Below are positions 9,431 to 15,746 of a stretch of DNA of 64,000 bases, piece by piece. Every line of letters begins with the position of its first letter. The stretch's first letter is position 1. Below the pieces are notes generated by a model. It had not been told where the DNA came from and searched no databases. It saw only the letters and a list, made by a program, of their open reading frames with translations. The DNA comes from Crateriforma spongiae (GTDB lineage: Bacteria > Planctomycetota > Planctomycetia > Pirellulales > Pirellulaceae): assembly GCF_012290005.1 (NCBI RefSeq), contig NZ_JAAXMS010000005.1, forward strand, positions 1-64,000, written 5' to 3'. Made by a program: the position numbers and the translations under genes.

Positions 9431-10051
9431 ATGAACGATTCGTCAGGCCCTCGCGTCGATCTGGAAACCGCGACGCAAATCATCGAAGCAGATCGTTCGG
9501 ATCTGGCGGATCAAATCCACGATGACTTGATCCCACTGTTGTTTGTCGCGCGGGCCACAGTCGATCGGCATGATAGCGACGAAATGCGTCAGGTGTCCGC
9601 TTGGCTGGCCGATGCGATGCAAACGGCGCGGGCGATTTTGAATTGGTCACACACGCCCGACGTGAACTCCGCCAATTGGCGTGATGAACTGCGACGCGTG
9701 ATCGAGTTGCTTTATCCCGACGACAAACGGGTGCAGTGGCGATGGGGATCCGTCGATTCGACGACGGTCATCTCCGCCGAACGCCAAATTCAACTGTACC
9801 GGATCATCGCCGAAGCGATTCGAAATGCGGTGAAGCATTCTTCGGCCGACAACATCATCGTCGCAGATCAGCTGGAAGCGGACGGATACCGTGTGTCGGT
9901 CACCGATGACGGGACCGGTTTCGATCCGGCAGACTTACCGCCCAATCATCACGGCGTGCGGACGATGCAACGTCGCGCCGACGCGGCGGGCATGACGTTG
10001 CGGATTGATTCGCGACGCCAGGGCGGAACCGTGCTGGAAGTCCACGTTTAG
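9431..10051 (+). CDS. Small cytoplasmic histidine kinase (HisKA_3-like plus HATPase_c)
   Basis: 206 aa with no membrane or sensory part. Residues 20-50 resemble the dimerisation/phosphoacceptor helix of NarX/DesK-type kinases, with LADQIHDDLIPLLFVARA (His in an IHDDL box). The C-terminal half is a HATPase_c fold: N box EAIRNAVKHSSADNI, G1 box VTDDGTGFDP, and the short G2-like segment HHGVRTMQRRADAAGMTLRI typical of this subclass. The partner response regulator is not next to it; it sits behind the STAS gene, hinting that the two work together. The ATG at 9431 is preferred to the TTG two codons upstream. Confidence 0.85.
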   Translation: MNDSSGPRVDLETATQIIEADRSDLADQIHDDLIPLLFVARATVDRHDSDEMRQVSAWLADAMQTARAILNWSHTPDVNSANWRDELRRVIELLYPDDKRVQWRWGSVDSTTVISAERQIQLYRIIAEAIRNAVKHSSADNIIVADQLEADGYRVSVTDDGTGFDPADLPPNHHGVRTMQRRADAAGMTLRIDSRRQGGTVLEVHV

Positions 10052-10079
10052 TGGCCGCCAAACCGCGACGTGTCGCCAA

Positions 10080-10610
10080 TCAGCCTTCGACCTGTGCCGG
10101 GGCGATCACGTCGGCATCATCGTCATTGCCGGTCCATTCCGGCAGACTGACCTGCCCCGCCACCCAGCCGTGGTGAACCAAACGTGGCGTCGCGCTTTGG
10201 CCGTCGCCGACACGTTGATACCGCGTCGGTGACGGCTGGTCGCCGATGTTCACCGTCTGGCCTTCACCGGCGGTTTCGATCGGACGGATGTCCAGGACGC
10301 GTTGCAGCGTTTTTTGACACTGTTGCAGACACGGTCGCGCCGCCGCGCCGACTTGGGCGTCGCCAAAGTTCGTCAGGTCTTCGTAGACCAGGTCGACCAA
10401 CCGAGATTCGCGTTGCAGCGTCGCCAACAGCGTGATCGCATCGCTGCGTGCGGGCGGCTCGGGGGCGGACGTCGCCGACGGTTCGGGCTGTGGCTGGGGG
10501 CTTGGCAATGCCGCCGGCTGGACGTCGTCGCCGGACAACACGGCGTCAATCTTTTCGGAAACGGTCTTGTCAAACAAAGCGGCCGCGAAGGCGCGGAAGG
10601 CGGTGCGCAT
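10080..10610 (-). CDS. DUF2760 domain protein
   Basis: 176 aa. The N-terminal 60 residues are a low-complexity Pro/Ala/Gln linker after a short helix; the C-terminal 110 residues match my memory of DUF2760: LLATLQRESRLVDLVYEDL, then FGDAQVGAAARPCLQQCQKT, the strand RLVHHGWVAGQVSLPEW and the ending DADVIAPAQVEG. Function unknown for the family, which is found in several phyla, sometimes next to chaperone genes, though none lies here. ATG 10610 preferred over GTG 10616. Convergent with the kinase gene, separated by 28 nt. Confidence 0.82.
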   Translation of the reverse strand: MRTAFRAFAAALFDKTVSEKIDAVLSGDDVQPAALPSPQPQPEPSATSAPEPPARSDAITLLATLQRESRLVDLVYEDLTNFGDAQVGAAARPCLQQCQKTLQRVLDIRPIETAGEGQTVNIGDQPSPTRYQRVGDGQSATPRLVHHGWVAGQVSLPEWTGNDDDADVIAPAQVEG

Positions 10611-10815
10611 TCCCACGGAAGACGGGTCCTTGGCTAGATCGGTCGAGACTGGGACGACGAACCGATCCGAACGTCATGGCGTTCGCAATACGGTCGCTGA
10701 AGCAGCACAGTGTTCGTTGCCGGCACCGATGCATCAACCCGGCTTGCCCGTGTCATCGGCATCGCGACTGGCAAAGTGAGCCGAAATCGCGGTCGATATC
10801 CGACCCGGTGAGAGG

Positions 10816-10869
10816 GCGAATCCGCTGGACTGGGCGATTCCGTTGGACCGGGCAAATCCATTGGACCGG
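10816..10869. repeat. Three imperfect 18-bp tandem repeats, intergenic
   Basis: Units gcgaatccgctggactgg, gcgattccgttggaccgg and gcaaatccattggaccgg are contiguous and differ at a few positions. They are not within a supported gene and lie about 45 bp upstream of the dyad element. They could be regulatory-protein sites in tandem or a degenerating minisatellite. Confidence 0.8.
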
Positions 10870-10918
10870 GCGGGCCACGAACAGACTTCGGGCGTCACAA
10901 AGACGGTTTTCCGGTCAC

Positions 10919-10938
10919 CGTGACCAGACTTGTCACGG
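10919..10938 (+). promoter_or_regulatory. 20-bp dyad element, copy A (identical to copy B at 54349-54368)
   Basis: The sequence CGTGACCAGACTTGTCACGG has inverted arms GTGAC/GTCAC and occurs again, letter for letter and in the same orientation to the downstream gene, at 54349-54368. It is 105 nt before the ATG at 11044 (102 nt in copy B). Flanks are also alike: GTTTTC upstream, and CTGC, GAT, TACC, TGTC downstream. TTGTCA inside it could be a -35 box with TACCCA about 16 nt on as -10, or the dyad may bind a dimeric regulator. A second small palindrome, GGTCACCGTGACC (10913-10925), overlaps its left side. Confidence 0.7.
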
Positions 10939-11043
10939 GCCTGCACGATCCTACCCATGTCGACGCGAACGACGGGGCCACGGGAGTGCCGTGATCCGCC
11001 GGCGTCAACACTGTCACCGATGTGGTTTAGGGAGGAAACGATC

Positions 11044-11403
11044 ATGGCAAAGTATTACGTCCAGTGTGGTTCGGTCCGCGTCGTCTTGGACGCCGAAAAC
11101 GTCAGCCAAGCTGCGTGTGGGGCACTCGATCGCGTGCTGGGGCCGCAAGCCTGGGTCTATGACGACGACGGCATGACCGAAGAAGACTGTCGCGTCCATC
11201 TGATGTTGGAAGCGTTGCTGCAACTGGAAACGACGGTGCAAATCAGCGAACAGGGATTCGACCGCGACGATGCGTTGCGGGTGGGCACGCCGGAGACCGT
11301 GGAATGTTGGCACCGTTGGATGGTTTGCCTGCGTCGACTTTACGATGCCGCGGGACTTGATGGACGGCCGTTTTCAGTGGCCACCCTGCCCCACCACCGT
11401 TGA
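11044..11403 (+). CDS. Conserved-type small soluble protein, unknown function
   Basis: 119 aa, start fixed by GGAGG at 11032-11036 and ATG 11044. The first half forms an alpha/beta unit (MAKYYVQCGSVRVVLDAENV, then ALDRVLGPQAWVYDDDGMTE); the second half is helical with ISEQGFDRDDALRVGTPETV and a Trp/Cys-rich helix. No signal peptide or membrane segment. It is preceded by the dyad element shared with the WYL-like gene at 53929, so the two may be co-regulated. I do not recognise a functional family. Its last 30 bp overlap the end of the convergent MFS gene. Confidence 0.8.
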   Translation: MAKYYVQCGSVRVVLDAENVSQAACGALDRVLGPQAWVYDDDGMTEEDCRVHLMLEALLQLETTVQISEQGFDRDDALRVGTPETVECWHRWMVCLRRLYDAAGLDGRPFSVATLPHHR

Positions 11404-12792
11404 TCCGTCGTCCGATGTCGGTGGCGTCACCGACGACGCGTCACTCAAGCGAACGCCGTGGTCCTCGCCGTCTTCTTCGGCCGGCGGCGTCGAAGGGAAC
11501 TTGGCAAACACGCGGGTCAAGACGATCGCCGCGCCGAACAGCAATGCCGACCCCAAAAAGAATGGGGCTCCCGGCAAGATGATCGGCGCATGTTCGGACG
11601 TGAAGTAACTGAACAGACCGGCGGTGAAAATCAACGGCGCGGCGATGTTTGTCAGACTGACCAGCGACGTCAAAGCGCCCTGAACCTTGCCTTGATCGCC
11701 CGAGGGGACCGCCGAAGCCACGATGCTTTGCACCGCCGGGCTGGCCAAACCGCCCAGCGATCCGAACACGATGATGATCGGCACCATCCATCCCTCGGAT
11801 GCCAGGCCGTAACCCAGAAACGCCAACGCGCTAATAATTGTCGCCGCGATTGCCACACGGCGTTCGCCAAAGCGTCGTACCGTTGGACGCACCATACCGC
11901 CCATCACGATCATGGCCATCACGCCGACCAAGCCCAGAACCAAGCCGTTGGTGCGGGTTCCCCATCCGTAACGGAAACCTGTCTGCAGCACCCAAACGTT
12001 TTCCAAGCCGCGTTGGGCCAACGACGCGCAAACGTAGGCGATCGCCATGCCCGCAACGATTGGGTACCGCTTCAACAACCCCAGCGATCCGACCGGATTG
12101 GCTTTCGCTAAATTCAGCGGGCTGCGTTTTTCCGGAGGCAATGATTCGGGCAAGATGAAATAGCCGTACAGCCAATTCACCAAAGCCAACCCCGCCGAAA
12201 CAAAGAATGGCAATCGCAGCCAATACGATCCCAACAAACCGCCGAGCGCGGGACCGACGGTGAATCCAAGACCGAACATCGCGCCGACCAGCCCATAATT
12301 CCGGGCCCGATTTTCGTCGTCGGATACATCGGCAATGTAAGCGTTGGCCGTCGTGATGCTGGCACCCATGATCCCGGCCAATACTCGACCGGCGAACAGC
12401 CAGGCGATCGTCGGTGCAAAACCTTGGATCAAAAAATCGATGCCCAATCCGAACATCGAACCCAGCAACACCGGCCGACGCCCGAAACGATCCGACAAAG
12501 CGCCGATAATCGGGGCGAAAATGAATTGCATCAGCGAGTAGGACGCTGCGATCACGCCGACATAAATTCCGGCTCGCGATGTGTCCCCACCCACGAATGC
12601 TTCGACCACCTCGGGCAACACCGGGATGATGATCCCGATGCCCAAGATGTCGATAAACAGCGTCAGCAGGATGAATGCGATCGCCGCTTGTCGTACCGGT
12701 TTGGGGCCGCCCGAATCTTCCGGCCCTGGATCACCCGGCGCCCGATAAGGCTGGGGGGAATTCGCGGGATCGGGTTCGTCCGGACGTGTCAT
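11374..12792 (-). CDS. MFS exporter of the tetracycline-resistance (TCR/Tet) type
   Basis: 472 aa with about 12 membrane segments. A 35-residue hydrophilic Pro-rich N-terminus precedes TM1 (AAIAFILLTLFIDILGIGII), which has the Asp of the Tet family. Loop 2-3 has the MFS signature as GALSDRFGRRPVLLGSMFGL, and TM4/5 carries ASITTANAYIADVSDDENRARNYG and GLGFTVGPALGG, both typical of TetA-like drug:proton antiporters. The substrate cannot be told from sequence; chromosomal members in environmental bacteria are usually general exporters. The gene ends 30 bp inside the convergent 119-aa gene. Start ATG 12792. Confidence 0.9.
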   Translation of the reverse strand: MTRPDEPDPANSPQPYRAPGDPGPEDSGGPKPVRQAAIAFILLTLFIDILGIGIIIPVLPEVVEAFVGGDTSRAGIYVGVIAASYSLMQFIFAPIIGALSDRFGRRPVLLGSMFGLGIDFLIQGFAPTIAWLFAGRVLAGIMGASITTANAYIADVSDDENRARNYGLVGAMFGLGFTVGPALGGLLGSYWLRLPFFVSAGLALVNWLYGYFILPESLPPEKRSPLNLAKANPVGSLGLLKRYPIVAGMAIAYVCASLAQRGLENVWVLQTGFRYGWGTRTNGLVLGLVGVMAMIVMGGMVRPTVRRFGERRVAIAATIISALAFLGYGLASEGWMVPIIIVFGSLGGLASPAVQSIVASAVPSGDQGKVQGALTSLVSLTNIAAPLIFTAGLFSYFTSEHAPIILPGAPFFLGSALLFGAAIVLTRVFAKFPSTPPAEEDGEDHGVRLSDASSVTPPTSDDGSTVVGQGGH

Positions 12793-13153
12793 TGGCGGGA
12801 ATCGCGTCTATCGCCTTAGCGGCAACGGGGAATGAATTGCGGGGGGATCGGCAACGGGCAACGCAGCGGCGCGCGAACGGTTCAAGGCGGGAATAGGGGG
12901 CGGCCGGTGCGGAATTGGTGGCGATGGCTTTCGTCCAGTGCGAACCACCGCCGCTAAGACCGAACAAGGTAACCCTTGGCCCAACATTCGGCGAGGACCG
13001 TCCGGCTGATACACTGGACTGCTGGGGCACCGAAATCCGGGGTCTACCGAAATCAGGGAGCCACCGAACCACGGACATCGGTCTGATGCGGGAGCGTCGA
13101 TTTCGTCTGCAACGGTTGCCTCGAGGCAAAAAATACCCTCACCGATCACCAGG
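12793..13153. other. Divergent intergenic region, no gene supported
   Basis: 361 nt between the MFS gene and msrB. Open frames here have no recognisable protein features. It should contain both promoters. AGG directly before the msrB ATG is too close to serve as a ribosome site, so msrB seems to lack a Shine-Dalgarno. Confidence 0.5.
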
Positions 13154-13774
13154 ATGCGTAACTTGAAAACCGAATTCGCGTTGAAATTGGATGCAGTCCG
13201 CCGAATCATTGCCACCGCAACGGCCATCGGCTCTCTTTCGATTCTGGTTGCCGGTTGCGATCCGTCCGATGTGGACACCGATGGCATGGCGGCCGATCCG
13301 GCGGCGGAGGCTGAATCGGGTTCGCCGGATTCCTCGTCAAGCACCGATCAGGACGAAATGATGACCGAAAAGGCACCGTCGCAATACAACAAATTGACCG
13401 CCGAAGAAGCCCGCGTGATTCTGCACAAAGGCACCGAACCGCCCGGACCCGGCGGATACACGATGACCAAGGATCCCGGGACCTATATCTGTCGCCGGTG
13501 CAACCAACCGCTGTACCGCAGCGACGACAAGTTCGAAAGCCATTGTGGATGGCCCAGCTTTGATGACGAAATCGACGGCGCGGTGGATCGACAAGTCGAT
13601 GCAGACGGCTATCGCGTGGAAATCATCTGCAGCAATTGTGGCGGACACCTGGGACACGTCTTCGAAGGCGAACGTTTTACGGAAAAGAATGTTCGCCACT
13701 GCGTGAATTCAATTTCGATGAAATTCATCCCCAAAGGTGACCCGGTGCCTGCAACGATTCATCAACAGGACTAG
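13154..13774 (+). CDS. msrB: Peptide methionine-(R)-S-oxide reductase, lipoprotein form
   Basis: 206 aa. Signal peptide ends in the lipobox LVAGC with Cys35, so the enzyme should be a lipid-anchored envelope protein rather than cytoplasmic. A 35-residue acidic linker leads to the MsrB domain (about 77-195): zinc ligands in CRRC (113, 116) and CSNC (159, 162), the resolving-cysteine region ESHCGWPSF (Cys131), GGHLGHVF, and catalytic Cys183 in [11 protein letters not shown]. It reduces R-methionine sulfoxide in oxidised proteins. No MsrA or electron donor such as MsrQ/thioredoxin is adjacent. Confidence 0.94.
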   Translation: MRNLKTEFALKLDAVRRIIATATAIGSLSILVAGCDPSDVDTDGMAADPAAEAESGSPDSSSSTDQDEMMTEKAPSQYNKLTAEEARVILHKGTEPPGPGGYTMTKDPGTYICRRCNQPLYRSDDKFESHCGWPSFDDEIDGAVDRQVDADGYRVEIICSNCGGHLGHVFEGERFTEKNVRHCVNSISMKFIPKGDPVPATIHQQD

Positions 13775-13831
13775 AAAAGTCGCGGACACCAGGGCCGGAT
13801 GTCGCGTTGATTTGACGACACCGTATTATTG

Positions 13832-13843
13832 GTGACTTGTCAC
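13832..13843 (+). promoter_or_regulatory. Possible half-related dyad GTGACTTGTCAC upstream of the DUF2780-like gene
   Basis: GTGACTTGTCAC lies 51 nt before the ATG at 13895. It has the same GTGAC/GTCAC arms as the 20-bp elements at 10919 and 54349 and shares GACTTGTCAC with them, but the centre is 5 bp shorter and the flanks differ. It may be a related site or chance. Confidence 0.3.
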
Positions 13844-13894
13844 TCCAACTTTTCTAACTGAACGCTCGTGTACCGCGGGGAGAGAGCCTGAACC

Positions 13895-14311
13895 ATGGAC
13901 GAACTGATTCAACGCTTGGCATCGCAACTGGGAATTGATCCGTCGTTGGCCAAAACGGCTAGCGAAAAAGCGATGTCGATGATCAAAGATAATGCCGGCG
14001 ACGACTTGTTCGGCCAAATCGCCGACAAAATTCCAGGCGCCTCCGATGCCGCGGCAAGTGGCGCGGCCGCTCAGCCCGCCGGTGGTGGCGGCATGTTGGG
14101 CAAACTGGCCGGCATGGCTTCGTCTGCGCTGGGTGGATCGGCCGGCGGCGGCATCGAATTGGGGGCCGCATTGTCGGAATCCGGTCTGGAAGCCGACAAA
14201 GTCGGTGGCTTCGTCCAAATGGTTGTCGAGTTCATCAAAGAAAAAGTCGGCGACGAAGTCTTGGAACAATTGCTGGCCAAGTTCCCCATGCTGAAAACCT
14301 TGATCGGCTAA
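13895..14311 (+). CDS. DUF2780 (VcgC/VcgE)-like small protein
   Basis: 138 aa with helix-rich ends (MDELIQRLASQLGIDPSLAK; VEFIKEKVGDEVLEQLLAKF PMLKTL) and a Gly/Ala-rich centre including GGGGMLGKLAGMASSALGG. The alternation of small residues with an N-terminal helical pair fits DUF2780-type proteins, whose role is unknown. No signal peptide. A strong purine-rich ribosome site (ggggagagag, 13877-13886) precedes ATG 13895. The Gly-rich centre could be a flexible or membrane-inserting segment. Assignment is by pattern only. Confidence 0.65.
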   Translation: MDELIQRLASQLGIDPSLAKTASEKAMSMIKDNAGDDLFGQIADKIPGASDAAASGAAAQPAGGGGMLGKLAGMASSALGGSAGGGIELGAALSESGLEADKVGGFVQMVVEFIKEKVGDEVLEQLLAKFPMLKTLIG

Positions 14312-14463
14312 GCTCACGCTGCGACTGTCTCGGGAAACTTCAGGCGTCACGTAATCCTGTCAGCGGTGTTCGTGGCGTCTGTATGGGCATCTATCTCGGC
14401 GTCCGTTTGGTGCCGGACGTCTTTGCCATGCCACCGATGTCGATGCGACGGCGGTGAGTTTCG

Positions 14464-15081
14464 CTAACCGTGGTCGTCCGGCAGACGCATGACCTGCAAT
14501 GCGTCACGGCCACGATCTTTGATCCAGCGTTCGACGGCACGCGGAAACGCCGCGTCGACGATGCCTGATTCGGTCATCCGATCCACGTCGGCTTCCGATT
14601 CAACGTCGCATGACTTCAGCAAAACAAGCTCATCGGCGCAAGTCTTTTCCGCCAACAATGCGGCTATCGAATCCGTCGTTGTGGCCCAGGTTTCCGGAAG
14701 ACTGCCCGAATCATCTTCGCGTCGATAAAACGCCCGAGGGCTGATCCAGGTTGTGCGTGGATCCGGACAAGTGTTCCGCACATCTTGGGTTTGTTCCAGC
14801 CACTGCGCTAGATCGTTGCGGCGGTCGATGGCATCCAGTTCGGCTAGCCAGCCGCGACAGATCTGAAACGTTGCATGAAGCAGATCCACGCACATCCAGT
14901 GGACATCGGCCGATGGCAGCCGGCGTAGACCGTCCAGTTCGCGGACGGCATCGATCATCTTGCCTCCACCAACGACCAACAGGCTGTGGGCCGGCGGTTG
15001 GTCGTTCAGGTATCGCCGCAAATCGGCAACCAATGTGGGGCGGCACAGCAGGCTGCCGCCGATCTTGATGATGCGACGCAT
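14464..15081 (-). CDS. Amino-acid-kinase-fold protein (MfnE-like?)
   Basis: 205 aa. Begins RRIIKIGGSLLCRP, the phosphate-binding loop of the aspartate/glutamate/UMP kinase fold, followed by HSLLVVGGGKMIDAVRELD and, near the C-terminus, the nucleotide segment TTTDSIAALLAEKTCADELVLLKSCDVE. It is shorter than aspartokinase or acetylglutamate kinase and close in size to archaeal MfnE, which phosphorylates aminomethylfuran-methyl phosphate in methanofuran synthesis. Planctomycetes carry tetrahydromethanopterin-linked C1 genes, which makes that role possible, but no other such gene lies nearby. ATG 15081 chosen over TTG 15087. Lies 28 nt behind the coiled-coil gene, same strand, probably one operon. 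Confidence 0.7.
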   Translation of the reverse strand: MRRIIKIGGSLLCRPTLVADLRRYLNDQPPAHSLLVVGGGKMIDAVRELDGLRRLPSADVHWMCVDLLHATFQICRGWLAELDAIDRRNDLAQWLEQTQDVRNTCPDPRTTWISPRAFYRREDDSGSLPETWATTTDSIAALLAEKTCADELVLLKSCDVESEADVDRMTESGIVDAAFPRAVERWIKDRGRDALQVMRLPDDHG

Positions 15082-15109
15082 CGCCAATGCGGGGTCTTTG
15101 GATCAGGGC

Positions 15110-15400
15110 CTACAGGCGGCCGTCTTGTTCCAGCATTTCCTTGTACTGGTCGCGTTCGCGGCGGGTCGCTTCCAAGTCGAAAATCAAGTACTTCATGTCC
15201 AATCGCAATTGCGAAAGGGCTTCCTGAACCAAGTTCAAAATGCGGCGGCGTCGGGTGCTGCATTCGACGACACGTTGCAGGGCGGGGGCGACGGAGTCGC
15301 GATAACGTGCGGGCAAGGCGTCGATCGCTTTGGCCATTTCCACCAATTCACTGGGGGTTTCTTCGGTCGGGCTCACGGGGTTTCCGATTGCTTTGGGCAT
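15110..15400 (-). CDS. Small coiled-coil protein, unknown function
   Basis: 96 aa, largely helical: a short disordered start, then VEMAKAIDALPARYRDSVAP and a long charged helix ending EATRRERDQYKEMLEQDG that looks like a coiled coil. No signal peptide. A GGAG ribosome site (on the minus strand, around 15410-15413) precedes the ATG. It is the first gene of a probable two-gene operon with the amino-acid-kinase-fold protein. Not recognised as a named family. Confidence 0.7.
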   Translation of the reverse strand: MPKAIGNPVSPTEETPSELVEMAKAIDALPARYRDSVAPALQRVVECSTRRRRILNLVQEALSQLRLDMKYLIFDLEATRRERDQYKEMLEQDGRL

Positions 15401-15746
15401 CGAGGGTCGCTCCGATAGGTCGCGTCATTGGGTTCGATGAAATCATTCCTTGCATGCCGGATGCCGCGTCCTTGCGAAATGGCCTCTTTGGCGTCGTTAA
15501 GTCGTTTCTCGGAAACGACTTGCGTCCATTTGATGCCTGTGGGTCCCTGAAACCGGTGTTGCGTTTTATCGACGTTGATTCGTCTTGGCTTCGGCCCGTA
15601 AATCTTGGTAGTCAAAGGCTTTGTGGACGTCACGGCGCGGTCCCGCGGCGATGTTGCCGGGAATCAACGCGACGTGGCGATAGAACCACATCCACTTTGC
15701 CACCGGGGTCGATTGTTCCGCTGTCACACCTCTTGGTCAACGATCA
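15401..15746. other. Divergent intergenic region, only a weak minus-strand ORF
   Basis: 346 nt between divergent genes. A minus-strand frame (15373-15633, 86 codons) overlaps the coiled-coil gene's start and shows no recognisable features, so it is not called. The region should contain promoters for both neighbours. Confidence 0.45.

Larger units (their letters stand above)
10611..11043. other. Divergent intergenic region with repeats and a dyad promoter element
   Basis: The 433-nt region between two divergent genes has no convincing coding sequence. It contains three 18-bp tandem repeats (10816-10869) and a palindromic element (10913-10938) listed separately, and ends with a strong GGAGG ribosome site at 11032-11036 for the 119-aa protein. 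Confidence 0.6.

Noticed and set aside
10816-10869. CRISPR array
   Set aside because: The 18-bp units are contiguous with no spacers and are imperfect; they are a tandem repeat.
10734-11045. Minus-strand ORF across the 18-bp repeats
   Set aside because: The repeated ARSNGF-type sequence simply reflects the DNA repeat; no supporting start signal and it covers a promoter region.
12808-13344. 178-codon minus-strand ORF opposite the msrB start
   Set aside because: It covers the msrB signal peptide on the other strand and has the composition of a GC-rich shadow frame.
15373-15633. Minus-strand ORF of 86 codons before the coiled-coil gene
   Set aside because: It overlaps the start of a better-supported gene with its own ribosome site and has no recognisable protein pattern.
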